In this document: positions 14,111 to 28,600 of the stretch, in pieces
Layout: each line of letters starts with the position of its first letter
Numbering within the stretch: position 1 is the first letter of the stretch
Source of the DNA: Atrichornis clamosus
Taxonomy: Eukaryota > Chordata > Aves > Passeriformes > Menuridae
Reading direction: 5' to 3'
DNA: 64,000 nt
Assembly: GCA_013400975.1 (NCBI GenBank)
Contig: WBMZ01003425.1
Coordinates: 496,001 to 560,000 of the forward strand
Made by a program: the position numbers and the translations under genes
Notes under the pieces: generated by a model
The model's database searches: none
What the model was told of the DNA's origin: nothing
The model's input: only the letters and a program-made list of their open reading frames with translations

Positions 14111-16500
14111 TGTCCAGGTAGGAAATATGACTCCATGGTTAGGAAATCTTTGAACAAGATCTACACTGCCTTTCTTAATTTATGCCTGTTGCCTTGGTAA
14201 AGATACTTGGTCTCCCTTTACTTCAGTTTCCCATTTGCACAGCTTAATCATCCCATAGAGATGTTCCAGGTGCAGTCCATTATGTTTGTGAACTGCTCAA
14301 AGATATTTTGATGAAAATTTCCAGGTAAATGCAGAAAAAAGATGGAATATGTCGAAGTCTGTTATGCAAGACACAATATATTTTTTAAAGGAGAATTAGG
14401 GGGGGTGTAGTTGTAATCTAGAGGTAAATATAACCCAAAAAGGAGGGAATGGCAGAAGTTTTTCAGTTTTTGTTTTATTATATTTATCTTGACACAAAAG
14501 GGCCCTTTTAGAAAGGTCAGTATAATTTCACATGATAAAAATCGATGTAAATCATACATAATTATCAATTAGTTGTGTTCTACTCTGTGTTTCAGTTAAT
14601 AACCAGTGACTTCCATTGCCTTTAGCAAAATACAACAATCCTCAGATGAGATGCTAGTAGAATGTAATGTTTCCTTCAAAATTAATTCTGAACTTCGTTT
14701 GAGTTTACATTTTTCTTTATTTGTGGCCTGACCACTATGAAACATTCAGCCAGAGGCTTCAGGTTTGTTTCAGTGGCACAGGGATTAAGTGTAGAGCACT
14801 CTAAGCATAATGCCCACATTAAAAGAGGCAGTGGCACAGCAATCACTCCTGCATTGCAGGGAAACTGGGTCAGGTACACTGAACGTTAACTTCTGTCCAA
14901 AACATAGGGGCATCATATGGGTGTAACATTTCCACAGCGATTCAGAGGGAAGAATACCAATTCCTACTCAATCAGTATCATGCCTTATAGGAGCTTTTCT
15001 TCCACTAGCCATACTCAGTTTGTGTTCCCAATTATACTTCCCAATTATACGATCGAAAGTTTGGAAATAGCAGGTTTTCTGAAACAGCAGTTCTGAAAGA
15101 ATTAGGTAGCAGCTGGTAGTCTCTAGAAAGATTGGTGAGTAATTATTGCAAATAATATGGAATTATGTCACAATGGTTGAAAGTAACAGCTGAGTTTTGA
15201 TGGGAAAAATTGCAGTTAATCCAAACACAAATCCCATATGCTTAGTCTCAATCATTTCTGTTTTAATGAACTGCAGGGCAATAGTATGTATGTCAGTCAA
15301 ACCAGCTGGTTGTGATGCAATTAATTTGCTACACATAAATATCCTTTGTAGTAGTAATTAATCCCTGAAACATTATCTATAAAGCCTGAAGCTGGACAAG
15401 CTTTTTTCTTAGGTAAATATATTTATGTGTATCCAGTCAATTTGTCCATTTTTTACAGAGTAATTTCCTTGAAATTCTTGTTCATAAGGATTTGAAATAT
15501 ATTTTACAACCATCATATTAGAATCCTTCAAGAAGTATAACTGTATGGGTTTTTTAAAAAAATAGTGGCTTGGAAACTGCTGTAGAAAAAATATTGCTCA
15601 GAGTTTTTGTACCAAAATGGGGAAAAATCAGAGTTGAACAAAATATCAAATTGATTATCTGAATATTTAACATGTTCATCTTTTATGAAGGTTGATTACC
15701 CCCTTTTCCTTTTTTTAGCAACTAATACATATCAAAAATTACATGGAAACTCAGAGTGATGTTATTACCTCAAGGTTAAAAGAAAAAAGGACTCTGTAGT
15801 GAACAAGATTCTATTCCAGTTTATTAAATGACATCATGTCTTTAGTGTCATATAGGTATTTCTGCTTAGTCATCATTCTGACTTTTATTTGTTGCTTTAA
15901 GAAAATTTTCTTAGCTTTCTTTACCAATTGCTGGAAAAATGAACAAGGAATCAAGCATGATTCCAAAGTGCCGTTGTTTGGTTGAGGCCTGTGAGGAAAG
16001 TACCTTGAATTATACTCCTTCCTATTACGTCTCTTTACACACTTTTCTGTGAAAGATCTGCTGCCTGCAATTAGATTATGTGCCAGGTACAGTGTCACCA
16101 GGTCTGTGGCTGATTTCATCACACACCAAGTTCATTTGCATATATTTATGTATTCCACATAATAGCTTTAATAGGTTTTACAAAATCTCTCTTCTTTCTT
16201 GGTTATACAAATAACATCTGAGCGGATTTTTTTTTTTTCCCTCTCAGTGCTGTTTCTTACTGGAAGTCTTCCTGAAGGTGTTCCTATCACTGTAATTTGC
16301 AGCACTAAGATGGAACAATTCCATCATTTTCCTTGTGGTTGCAGTCGCAGTGTCTTTTGCTGCGAGTCTGTGGAAAGCACAAGTGCATTACAGCATCACC
16401 CCTAAGGAGATATCATCCCCCAGCCCCCCGAGCAATCAATGATGTTAAAAACTTGCACTTACTGGAACTACAACACATAAAAGCAGCTGAAGTGCCCCAT

Positions 16501-16514
16501 ACACACACACACAC
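16501..16514. repeat. (AC)n microsatellite, 14 bp
   Basis: A pure run of seven AC units. It is short and probably of low polymorphism. Confidence 0.9.
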
Positions 16515-19076
16515 TAAAGTTTACAGATGGTACACGAATCTTATTGGTACTTTTTCATTGATGCATGGCACAGTGATATAGAGTATGCCAGTATCAGTAA
16601 CGGGAACTGAAAATGTCCTCCTTATGGAACTCATTAGATTAAGAGATGCTTACAAAAATGTGCTGCACTACAAGGAATGTCTCATGGAAGTAGCAGCAGA
16701 AAATAAAAAGCATTACCAGCATTAGGTTTGCTATACTGGAGATGTCCTTACCTAGAATCGATTAGGAGAATGTTCAGGTTTGTCTTTCATCATCTCTCTG
16801 GAGCACATTTGCACACAATTGGTAGGTTTAGTTCCAGACTGACTCAGTGCTATAATAATTTTGCAAAGCAAGAATGGACTTTTAAATAAAGACTTGTATT
16901 GTGCGGCTACTACATTTGTCATCCAGAAAGCCCAAAATGGATATGTCTGTTCAGGGGAACACGGCACTAGCTTTCCTTCCAGGAAAATAGAGACAGGTCT
17001 TCAAAATGTATAAATGTATCCTGTGCGGTCTCACATTTACTTTCGCTTGTGCAAGTTTTTCACAAATTAAGGAAACAATCCATCGGTCCTCATCTAAATG
17101 CAGAACACCTGCAGTGATGTTGCTGTGCTTTGTAGCCAAAATCCATGGTTACCAGGGATAAACCCATCTATTATCCAGTTAAAATTGTCACAGGCTGACT
17201 CATATGGGCACCTGTGTTCTCTGTGCTTTGGTTTATGTGAACTGAAGAGGTTACGTGCATGGATACTCATTGACTTTGTAGGTCATGTGAAGTGTTTGCT
17301 GATGCACTCGTACGTTAACATTAGGGATTGAGGATGCATTTTTCACTTATAGGTAACTACAAGTAATATCCTAGGACACCCTTTAAATATTCTCTATAAG
17401 GTATAACAGCCTCAAGAAAACATTCAATTATTCATTGATGACTTTTGTGCTCATTTTTAATGTGTTATTAATCTTAGAAAATATCAATGAATGGTATTGT
17501 ATAAGTTGCACTCTCCTGAACAAGTTTGCCAATTAGGGGTAGTAGCTAATTTCTAAAATTTAAATAAGCATTTGCTCGGTTTGTGATACTATAGCAAACA
17601 TTCTGAAGTTACATTGTATAATCTAATAACACATTCATGCAATGTTGTTCATTTCAGAAATCCCACTCTTTTGGGATGCAATATAAGATGGATTTTTAAC
17701 AATACCTTAAGCAGGAGATGTGCAGTGAATTTCATAGCAGTAAGATAATTGTTCTCAGTAAAAGACTTGTCTACCTTGTAAGAACTACCTTTTATAGAGC
17801 AAATGTTTTGTCATCTAGCTTTCTGTAAGAGTTCATGGAAAACCTGCTACTCATAAAAGAAAAAAAATAGATTCCTCAGGTCTGTAGAAAGCAAAAACCC
17901 TGAGAGTAGGCAACATCTTTCTCTCAGAATTTGTACTACTCTCAAGTAGCATGAAGACAAATAAATGCAATATTGAGACAGTAACTGATTTAGTAATTTT
18001 TCTTGTGTGATGAAAAGGCAGTGAAGGTGAAAATGCTACTGCAATGCTAAGAAGGCAATAAAAGCCCACAGGGGCACTTCATAAGCTGTTTTGCACAAAA
18101 CTTAGTAATTTACTGCAGAAAATGCTTCTGTATCACTTGTTGGATGGCATGATGATATTACTGGAGTGCTGATTTGTCATAATAATAAAACTAAAAATTT
18201 CCTTCTAATGTACCTGGCCAGATCTGAAAAACACAGAACATGCAGTTCACAGTGCATTTGCACTCACAGAGAATCCAATGGTATATTCAGGTGTCTGACA
18301 AATGGTGGGATTCTCCTGCTGTTACAGAAAATTAGGTTCACATCCAAATATGTATGAAAGATTTGTATAATACTGTGTTGCAAAGCAAGCAGAACTAAGG
18401 AGCAAAAAGAAGGTTTGGAAGAAGTAAGTTCTTAACACCTACTATATACACAAGAACATCATTCCTGCTGAGCATCTGTATCAGGTCATTTTTAAGGGAG
18501 TTGGGGAAATAGATCTTTTGCTTAGGGAAGAATGTGCAAGTGACATGACACCTCAAACAGATGAGATCTGTGGAGATTTTAGGAAGCTGTGAGCAGTAAG
18601 TGGAAGTATGATTATTCTGCCCAAAACTTGTGGATCCCTGGTTTCATGCTGTGGGAGAAGGAAATGAAGGATTTGAACAAGGATAAAGTGCCTGCTAGCT
18701 AATGGAGCAAAGGAATGGAGCTGTCTGGGTCTGAAGTGGCTGGGTGAGGAATGCAGAGCATAGTGTATAAGCGAAAATATGGATCAAAATCCTGGAAGAA
18801 AGATGGACATTTGTTCCAAACAAATTAAATCAGACTTTAAAAATGCAGAAAGTGGTTTAAGGTGGCAGCATGACTCCTGCCACCTACCTCCATCTGCATA
18901 TTCTGTATGTGGAAAACAGGAGGATACTGAGAAGGTGAAGTCCATTTGAAAAACTTCAAAAACACTTTATTAAACCAGCTTTTCTACTCGTGCCATGAAT
19001 CAGATGACTGTACAACTGTGGAGTTGTCTCCTCTTTCTTTTCCTTAACTCTGATAGATGCGGTGAAGGTTTCACAG

Positions 19077-19107
19077 ATTCATATAGGACTTGCATTCATA
19101 TAGGACT
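19077..19107. repeat. Exact 14-bp direct repeat, period 17
   Basis: ATTCATATAGGACT occurs at 19077-19090 and 19094-19107, separated by TGC. It is a small local duplication in intron sequence. Confidence 0.9.
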
Positions 19108-19487
19108 GGCTGTTAGTTCCTCTGGCTACTGCACAATTACAGTTGTCTTTTCTAGCTTGACACTCCAAAGCTTCCTAACCATTTTGTAACAGCCAAAGAA
19201 GAACCTAAAGAATGGGAAGTCAGCAAATTTGTGGGTTTTTCTGACTGCAGTGAAGAGAGTTGAGATGCCTAACTTGTGGCTTGGTCTTTGGGTTTGTTTG
19301 TCTTTCCTAAGCTCACTCAGAACCTGAAAATTGAAACTGTGGATACTACTACCTCTAAAAAATCAAACCAATTATGCTTTAAAATGCAAGTCCTGTATTA
19401 TTAAGTCACCAGTGCACTGAGGCACAAGAATGTTATTTACTGTTAGAACGCTGTTAAGTGCTTTTATTTCCACTCCTTCTATTACAG

Positions 19488-19614
19488 AACACGAAAAGCA
19501 GCGGTTATGCAAAAGCACAGATTATATGAATTTGCACTTCAAAGTGAAATGGTTTTATAATGAATACGTGCGAGAACTCTCTGCTTTCAAGGATGCAGTG
19601 CCTGAATACTCTCT
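19488..19614 (+). CDS. UNC13C: UNC13C exon 2 of window (MUN, NLHF motif)
   Basis: The 127-nt exon has acceptor TTCTATTACAG and donor CTCT|GTAAGT. After completing a Glu codon it reads [20 protein letters not shown], then [21 protein letters not shown], and leaves two bases (CT) for a Leu. The [11 protein letters not shown] block is among the most conserved in Munc13s. By recollection its Asn and Phe (N-L-H-F) correspond to the rat Munc13-1 N1128/F1131 pair needed for opening syntaxin-1. Both residues are intact here, so syntaxin-opening activity is expected to be kept. Confidence 0.97.
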
Positions 19615-20254
19615 GTAAGTAGTGCATCAGGAAGGCTTCCATGAGTCTGGGCTTGGTGCAAGGTTTATTTTGGTCAAATATTTATCCTCAGGTTTGTGCA
19701 AGATCTCAAGGTGTGTAGCACTGACAACTATACTTTTTGCACTTCTTTCTCTTTAATTCTTCATTCTATCAAGTGGAAGAGTCCAGGTGTTAAATGTGTA
19801 CTTAGCTAATTCATAGGCTTTGTTGTAACTGTTGTAACTTCATAGATGACAAAATATTTTGGTCAGAAAATGTCTCTGAAAGGTATGAGATGTGGGAACA
19901 GCAGCACTATTAGTTATAGGTCCTGCACGTTTTATACCCAAATTTGGATAAAAATACAACGCTAAGGGGACGTAGTACTGAAATCATTCTTACTGGATTG
20001 GGTTAATACTCAGCTGCTGTTTTCATTTGCACCTCTCTCCCTGCAATAAATACATTCAGTCCTGTCCTTTTATATGAGTTATCCTTAACCTTCTGCAAGT
20101 CTACTGGTTTGCTGAGATGGTTTGAGGCCTGTTATTACCTTAAATTTTTTAAAAATAAAGAAAAATGAAACACAGATGATGTTTAACTAAAAGTTTTATA
20201 CAAGTTATTTCCTATGCAAATAAAAAAGAAACATTAACAAAGAGCCAACATTGA

Positions 20255-20650
<396 letters not shown>

Positions 20651-21104
20651 TAAAAAGTATTAAGAGAGTTATTTAGTGTTACAAAACCAGAAGTACATTT
20701 GATCCCACAGTATCCTTGTTAGGCCTCAAAAGATAATAGTTTTTGGAAGGTAACCTTATAGAGAAATTCCTGCTCTAATTCCCTCTGCCTAAATCCCCAC
20801 AGAATTTAATCTATGGTATCATTTCACTAACCTATGATGTGATAATGATGTCATGAAAGAAAATTTTGGGTTGATTTTTAATAAAAATTATTTGAAATAA
20901 GTATCAGAACTTATTGCAAGTATCAGAAAGTATAAGAAAGTGAAAGAAATGTGAAAAGCCATGTTTCTCAGTATTATCAACATGACTTTGAATTTTTTTT
21001 TCTTTATTATTTTTTGTGACTCTAGGAGGAATTTCAAGTATAAGAATCAGTTAACACAGTTTTGATCTCTGAACAAATATTAACATTTGAATGTTTCTCT
21101 CTAG

Positions 21105-21248
21105 TTCCAGCAAACATCAGATCATGCCCTCTTCTCCTGTTCTGTGGTTGATGTCTTCACACAGCTCAATCAAAGCTTTGAGATTATTAGGAAACTAGAG
21201 TGTCCTAATCCAGAAGCACTATCTCATTTAATGAGAAGATTTGCAAAG
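21105..21248 (+). CDS. UNC13C: UNC13C exon 4 of window
   Basis: The 144-nt exon (48 codons, phase 0 at both ends) has acceptor TTTCTCTCTAG and donor GCAAAG|GTAAAT. It reads [20 protein letters not shown], then [18 protein letters not shown] and [10 protein letters not shown]. This is a helical MUN segment nearly identical to the family in [17 protein letters not shown] and [13 protein letters not shown]. Confidence 0.97.
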
Positions 21249-22260
21249 GTAAATTAACGTCAATGCCTCTCAACTAAGCTTCAGGGAGAATGACACTGTT
21301 GCCATGTACTTAAAAGCTAAGTGCTTCTAATGTGTTTTAGAATCAATGTTTTCTGTCTGACTGGGATCCTCAGACATGCTGTCTGTGGCTTAAGGCTGGT
21401 TTTTGCCTACTTAGTCAAAATGGTTTACCCTTTTGAGAAGTTCTATCCTCTCTGAGATTCCATATTTATATATTTTATACGTACATGTATGCATATACAT
21501 ATGTAGGCAATTATTATCTTGCGAAGAACTGATTACAATTCCATTAATGGAGCCACTCAGTGAAATGCAATTAGCTAATTAGCGCAAGTGAAGGAAAAAT
21601 TCAAGGTGTGGCAATTAAGTATTTTTGTTTGCAGCCCTGAGGTGGTAGTTACATGCTAGGTAGGTCACCTGCTGTTTGATAAACTCAACTCTGCTAGGCT
21701 GGATTTCTATTTGGATTGTGACATTTCCTCACAAGCTCTAAATGTTCATTGTAGTCCTGCTGTCTTTAAAAAAGTTCACGTTTACCTTTAATTCTGTTCT
21801 TTCATTGCAACAATTCTCCATTTGCCAAGTTCCTATTTACCTGATTATTGTAAGGTAACTCATATTGCCAGGCTTTGGACAGTGCTCCCTTTGTCTTATT
21901 TTTCCACTGTATCTCTAATCTCCCTATTGTCACCCCAGAGGATTTTTTGAGCTTGCTACTGCTGCAAAAACTATGTAGTACACTGCAAGGAGTAGAGCTC
22001 CCAGTGCTTCTCAGAAACAGCACTGCTAAAATTAAACTCTCTCTGCTATTGAAGATTACCTTACATTAAGAACTACCCACCATCTGCTGTGCAGGGATTT
22101 GAAAACGTGCTCACAGGATTGTTTATATTATGTCTAAAAAATATAATATACTAAATGTGTAAGTACCTGTAAAACCTATAATTTATACAAACCTCCTTTT
22201 TTATTATTTTTGGTTTACATTATGAAATTCACCGTTTGAAAGATTCTTCTCCTCTTGTAG

Positions 22261-22338
22261 ACTATCAACAAAGTACTTCTTCAGTACGCTGCAATTATTT
22301 CAAGTTACTTCAGCTCATATTGTGATAAAGAAAATGTG
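22261..22338 (+). CDS. UNC13C: UNC13C exon 5 of window
   Basis: The 78-nt exon (26 codons, phase 0) has acceptor CCTCTTGTAG and donor AATGTG|GTGAGT. It encodes [20 protein letters not shown] then CDKENV. The family's TI.NVLLQYA.I is recognisable. The variable stretch [13 protein letters not shown] is shorter than the equivalent in UNC13A (…KEKEKVP), consistent with the C paralogue. Confidence 0.96.
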
Positions 22339-23463
22339 GTGAGTAAGAAGCTGTGGGTTTTTTCTGCCTCAGAAATTACTTTTAAGTGACTTACTGTACT
22401 TTTTGAAAATGTAATCACTTCTTCATATGAGAAAAAGCATGAATGGAGGGAGATCAGCATGTTTTCATATCTGCTTACAATGATGCATCAAAGAATCCTA
22501 GTTAATAATTTCAGTATTAAAGTTAAAACAAAATTGCAAGATGACTACAAACATGCCCTGGATATCAGTCTTATGCTTTGGTGAATATGATGAATGAATA
22601 TTCATCTTGATTCTCAAAAACAGAAAATATTCTTGTTTAGGTTTTCACTTTGCATTGGCTTCACTGTATCAATTTATGCATAACGGAGTTTATAAGGTCA
22701 TTTTTCCCTGTGCAGGGAATGTGTGCAGACTTTTTTGCTAGTGCCACTCACTGTGCTTTACCCATGCAGAGGTGAGAAGACAATCGTGCTGCTCTGCTGC
22801 CTCACTGCTCACAAAGGAGTCCCTAATGAAGGACTAGGTTGCCATGGATTCAGAAATAAATGAGATATGGACACTAAAAATGCGGTTGAGCAAATAGAGA
22901 CATTATCAATACTTTAACAAGACCAAGGAAAATTATTCTTGCAAACTGGCTTTTCAATAGCATTGATGTTCAGTCAAAGCTGGCTGTCCCATGGCAGGCA
23001 GCTTTCAGCACAATGGCTGCTGTGTTTAGTAGAGTGCTGCACTCTATCAGTCTACAGCCAGGTCAATACCTGCAGCCCCATCCTCAGCCTGTTCACCTCC
23101 ACAGCCCATCCCAGATCTCAGCCATAGCTGCCACATCCCTGAGCATGACTTGAGGATGTGCTCCCTCCAGTGAGGGGCAGTGTGGTGATCTGGAGACCAC
23201 CAACATGCACGCAGTAACAGAATTCAGAAAGACATCTATTGCAGCTAAATATCTATTACTGGTAGTTCCTATGAAGTTAATGTTAATATTAAACAAAGTT
23301 CACTGCTTTCCAGAAGAAATGAGTTCTGATAAAGCATTGAATCACCAAGTCAAACTGCGTACCCTTTGGCCTCTCCAATGGGATTTTTTTAATTGTTGGG
23401 GTGATTAATTTCTGAAGTCATCCTAGTATGCCTCTCTTTATTAAGGCTTTAGAGGGAATTAAT

Positions 23464-23498
23464 GTCATAATGAATGATAGAATGGTTTGGGTTGCCTT
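23464..23498 (-). mobile_element. CR1 3'-end remnant (about 35 bp)
   Basis: GTCATAATGAATGATAGAATGGTTTGGGTTG resembles the reverse complement of the CR1 terminus ('atcatagaatggtttgggttgga'). It is very short, so it may be coincidental, but the TAGAATGGTTTGGGTTG core is characteristic. Confidence 0.55.
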
Positions 23499-25461
23499 AT
23501 TGAAACACATACTTCTAGCTTAATAAAAATCCTTTTGATCTGGTAATCTCAACCACAATAAATGTCCTGCATTAGAGTTGATAGAAGAGATAAAAACAAA
23601 TACTTTTTATGATTAAAATTAGAATTTGGCATTCTTTTTCAAGTCAATACTTTTAGTAATTTTATTAAACACTACAAAATGTGCACATAAGCTGTTCCAA
23701 AAACAGCATGTTGAAGATGCTATTTATAAAGGTATGTATCTAATGTAAAAACAGCCTCATCTTCCACCCCCTGTCAGCATTTACAAATTAACCTGGTTCA
23801 TGTGTTGTACTTGCCACTCACTTTTACACATTGTTGCATCTCTCTGTCTGATTCCTGTAAATTGCTGCAAAGACTGTTCTGAAGAGCAAGATGATAATGA
23901 AATACAATGAGAATTTTTTTAAGTAATGTTCTTTACTGACAGCAATAGTAAATTTTTCTTTGAACCAAGGTAGGCTTAGGCACTGAAAGAGCCACCTGAG
24001 CCAACCTCAAAGGAAACTTTGAAAACTGCTTCAGTATGAAGTATTTCTCCTGTAGCTTCAATATATTGCCAAAGGCATTTGCATTTATTTGGAACAAAAA
24101 GACCAAGATTTACATTCAGCTACTTCTGCCCTCATCAGAAATCATAATTCTCTTAATTACTGATTTGTGATATTGTAGATAATTCCCAGAATAATTAATT
24201 TGTTAGAAGTCAGAAGAAAGTACAGGAAAGGGGGATACAGTCTTCGTGATTGTAAATTAATAGAAGCTAGATAGATAAATAGAAGTGTGGTTTGTGGATT
24301 TTACAAGAGATGGGCAGGGAGGTGACATTTCACCCACTATACGAAGCCAGCTGTTCTCTGCAGAAGGACAAGCAGCATGCTTTACTGGGAAGCAGTAATC
24401 TAAGTATTAAGAAGTTAGATCAAGTTGAGAAGGACTCTGACACCAAATTCCTATGAGAGTAATACATTAATAGTTAAAGATAAATCATGTTATTGATCCC
24501 ACCATGTTTCAGCACTATATTGGAACATGGTATTAACTAGAAAGGTACAAATGAGTATCAATCACGGTAATCATGCCATCACCTTGTTGTCTGAAAAAAG
24601 GTATATGTGCTTTATTGAAAGGCATTACTGCAGTGTCTGAGTCAATCCAGTCATGCACTAGAACACAGTGGCCTTGGCCAGCCAGAGCTCTTTTAGCAAG
24701 AATTTTCTTATTGCTTTATCTGCACCATAACAAACCAGCACTTAATGTCACAAAAATGTCATATAAAGCACACAAAATTCTAGTAATAGATTATTTCTTC
24801 CATGATTTTCTTAACCATCTCCTTATTGGTTTTAATGTTTTACTTTTAACCTTGTAAGAATACAGAAATTGCTGTCTTTTGCACAGTGGCTTTGTGTTCT
24901 GCCTTAAAGAAAATAAGCTTAAACAGCAACATTTCTAGACTAAAATAATATGATTACAGAGTTCTATTGCCTTATTCACCAGCTTTTCAAGTAAGGCAAA
25001 AATGCATATTTCTGAAATGTTATTCTGTTATTATCAGAACTGCCTGTTGATTTATTCAAATACTTAAGCATCAGCCATTATCTGGGTTGCAGTGCTGTCA
25101 CAGTTTTTTGCAAAGACTGGGTCTAGAGAGCAATCTGGCAACGCCTCCAGCCTATTGTCACTCCCAAAGCACTTTGATCATTGTTGCCTCTGCTCTCCAA
25201 GGGATGGTGATGTGCTACTTGCATTAATCCACCAGATGTGACTGTATTAAGTATGACTAGCAATGACCTGGGATATATGGTTTAGGATGTGAAATACTGG
25301 GATCTGAAACCTGCCCAGCTGACTGGGAAATGATATTCAGTTCCCTGTGGGGCAGCACTGCCTTTCCTGGGCAGTCACTGGCTGACCAGGTGAAGAGGAG
25401 TGTCAATTAAAGTGGGAAGGAAAGGAAGCAGGGACGGAAACCTTCTCTAAAAAACGCTGTT

Positions 25462-25529
25462 GAGTTGTATGAATGAAGATGCTCTTAGAAGTCTTTTCCA
25501 ACCTTAACAATTCTACAATTCTGTGAATG
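25462..25529 (+). mobile_element. CR1 3'-end fragment
   Basis: The sequence GATGCTCTTAGAAGTCTTTTCCAACC, followed by TTAACAATTCTACAATTCTGTGA, is a sense-orientation CR1 3' terminus with its short tail repeat. It is strongly 5'-truncated and non-coding. It lies close to the exon 6 splice acceptor. Confidence 0.85.
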
Positions 25530-25585
25530 TAGGGCTGCTGAAGAATTGGTCATGCATAACCTCACATTTGGTGCTCTCTCTGTAG

Positions 25586-25663
25586 GCCTGTATCTTGATG
25601 AACAACATTCAACAGTTAAGAGTCCAGCTTGAGAAAATGTTTGAGTCCATGGGAGGAAAGGAG
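25586..25663 (+). CDS. UNC13C: UNC13C exon 6 of window
   Basis: The 78-nt exon (26 codons, phase 0) has acceptor TGCTCTCTCTGTAG and donor AAGGAG|GTGAGT. It encodes [20 protein letters not shown] followed by SMGGKE, colinear with the invariant family block [23 protein letters not shown]. Alanine replaces the Pro that I recall before CILMNN in UNC13A. Confidence 0.97.
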
Positions 25664-28600
25664 GTGAGTCATATTTGTTTCCTGGTTCATTCAAAGTTCC
25701 TTAGAGATCATTAGCACCATGTTTGCTACCTAGTCACAGCTTTCACTTCTACTTGCAAAGAAAATCAAAAGTTTTTTAAATAAAAAGGTCTGCAAGACCT
25801 ATTTGCTGTACTGACAATACTGGAAAGACCTATTTCACAGAAACATGCTAATGATCTGTAATGTTCTATCAGCACTGGGTGTTTTGTGTTGCAAGCTTTA
25901 TTGTAATGTTTGTATTGGACTATACTTTGCTTTTTCTGTACTGGTACGTTTTGTCTGTAATGTGTCACTGTCTTTGTCTAATGCCTTTGACTTGCAATCC
26001 ACTGAGCAGAAGAAAGAAGGAGAGAGATTCTCTTATGAGGTTTGTGATAGTAAGCATCTTTTATTATTCCTGACCATATTTTCCAAGGCTAAGAACAGTC
26101 ACGTTTTCTACTTATTTCCATTGATGCATTTGTGTAATACCCTATGATCTAAAATCAAAAAGAGCTATGCTTGGGCATTCAGTTGACACTAAATTGAAAA
26201 GTTCTATTAAGCAGATAGTGCAAAGTCTTTCAGAGTTTTTAAAAAATCTATAAAATATTTTAAGTGCACTTTTCAGTATCTGAGGGCCTGCTTGTATTCA
26301 AGACACCATTTCACCAAGAGCTGTTACTCAACAGTCCAGAACATCCTCAGCTTTATCCCCTTTTTTATTTCAGAAGACTTAAAGTCCTGACGACAGTAAA
26401 AGGACAAAAACAGTGCTTCAATACTTTCTTGACTGTAGTCTTTTACTGTTCTGAAACATGATGGAGAAATTAACATATTTTTGTGCAATAGAAAAAGATC
26501 CTTGTTGAGGTGCAATGTTTAGACCATGAATATCCATCCTACCCTCATTATCAGTAGCTGACTTTAAAAAAGAAGTTACACATACACTAGTTTTTTTCAT
26601 GTTGAGACTGTATTTTGATAGATTCATAAAACTTTGATCTAATGTGGCCACATTATAGAGAGAACTTGAAAAGACAGCATTTTGTATTTGCACATCCACA
26701 ATAGGACACTACAGAGCTGGAATTGTCCCCTGTGTCATGCAAGGAACTGCAGCCTCCAGATGAACCTACAGAGTAACTCCGGGGAGTGGAGGTTTTGTTG
26801 GGCCAGTAGAAGCTCCTTGAAGCTGCCATGGCAAAAATACTTCCTGCTGCAGACAACATGAAATGAACTTCTGCAGACTTGTCACTGCAAATCCCTCACC
26901 ACACTTTGAAAACATATATTTATCACCCAGAAGTGGCTGGTTTAGTGGTTCCTATTCAACCCCTTTCCCTCTCTAAATGTTACGAATAATCCTGTCTTCC
27001 ATGCTTTAATGTTCTGTGCAAAGTACTTTTGTATTAGGTCTTAGATCCAATCTTACATTTGAATGTCATGATCCATAAAAACAGCTAAGTGTCCATAAAT
27101 TGTGGTAATGACAAGGGCAGAAGAAATCTGAGCAGCATTTCATGTCTATTTCTATCAAATTATTTTCAACCAGAATATTTTCTTGAATCTCTACAATGTC
27201 CCATTTTCCTCAAGAAAATATTAGTTTTTCTTTTGCTCCTAATACTTTATATCAGTAGTTTTTCTTTCAAAATGTTTTATTATTTCTCATCCTTTTTGGT
27301 TTCCTTTTGATGTTAATTAGGATGAATTATTAAGGCTGTTAGAGTATCAAAGCAGCATTCCCTACAAATATGGTGCAACATGCAACCCTTGGAGAGAGTT
27401 TGGATACACTTTTCTAGAATCCCTTTTTTAGGTACCTTAAGTGCATCTCTGATTTGCAGTCTAAGAAAAAAGATCTAAAAAATACATTCAGACTTTCAGG
27501 GCAACTTCTTGAAGAAATGTACATTCATGTTCAATTTTTTTTCAGCCATATCAAAGTGCTGCTAAAATGTTTGTCCTCAAATTGGAATACTTATTCCCCT
27601 TGCTATTCCAAAGGCACAACTGCTAATGGCCAATTTGCCTTATTGAACTGGTACTTATAAGAAACAAAGCCAGCAATAAAATCTGTAAGCAGTCTCCTTG
27701 CAGGGAAAAAACAGTTTAATATTTCACTTATGGAGGGCATAAAAGTCAGATGATTTTCAGCAAAATAATGAGACCTATTTTGGTTGAAGCAAAACTAATT
27801 CTAAGAAAAATTAAATGCTGTTAATCTCTTCAGTGTCACACTGTGAACAGTATGTCTTTCAAACTGTGCAGTCAAACCACAATCAAGAGCAGTCCCTGTG
27901 TTCAGAGCAGGCTTATAGCACATGGCAGGCAGGGCGCTCTATAAATAGAGAAAAAAATGGTTTCTCAGATCCCCCACCATTAAAATAAAATAGTCTGAAC
28001 AAGATGAGTTTCTTTTTTAACTATCCTCCTCTGCTGCAGCCAAGCAGGAAGGGTACTTAAAAACCATATCAGTGAGAATAGTCTGCTGTAATAAAGGTAG
28101 TAAAGTAGGATCCAACCCACTCTTTGTTTGGGTTTTGTTAAATCAAGTCCAAAAACATGGGAGCAGATCATCATCATAAAATCTTGGTTTAGCTCCTGTT
28201 TGTTTCATCTGACAGGAATGCATACATTTACAGTAATTTTTTTTTCCATGTTTTGACAAGGTGGAAGCTGATAAAAGAGGAAGAGAAATTAGTGCTTGTG
28301 GTGTTTTTCACCAGATGACAGAACATGGCAGAAATGAGTTATTAAGATCAAAAAAGGTGTAAAGTAATAGGAGGAGGTTGTTTATGTATGACAGGATTAT
28401 ATTAACTGTAGATAAATCACATCCCCACTTCAGTAAGTTCAGTTCTGACTTTATATGTAAAGCTTAGGAATTCCTATAGGAATCTATATGTGGTCTTAAA
28501 GACTTTGATGGGATGACAGAGGGCTGGGTGGAAGCAGAATAGTCCTGACGTGCCCATCTTCAAATCTGTAAAGTGAGAGGCCCAAGTGCTTTTAGTGCAC

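Larger units (their letters stand above)
5936..19487 (+). other. UNC13C: UNC13C intron, 13.6 kb
   Basis: Large AT-rich intron. It holds two CR1 fragments (about 12215-12362 and 13614-14110), a GC-rich patch at about 8480-8850, a short CA run at 16501-16514 and small local repeats. No exon is missing between its flanks, because the protein is continuous (…[16 protein letters not shown]…) relative to Munc13-1. Confidence 0.85.
22339..25585 (+). other. UNC13C: UNC13C intron, 3.2 kb, with CR1 remnants
   Basis: AT-rich intron holding a tiny CR1 3' remnant at about 23464-23498 (minus) and a CR1 tail at about 25462-25529 (plus), the latter only about 60 bp before the exon 6 acceptor. A somewhat GC-richer stretch at 23040-23210 has no recognisable content. 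Confidence 0.8.

Noticed and set aside
25980..26040. Possible small cassette exon between exons 6 and 7 (AAG-rich, encoding KKEGERFSYE after GAGCAG)
   Set aside because: The would-be donor GTTTGT is weak, no paralogue insertion is known to me at this point, and exons 6 and 7 join perfectly without it.
26653..26859. Minus-strand 68-codon frame with Ser/Cys-rich product
   Set aside because: No recognisable family, no convincing splice sites, and the length is expected by chance.
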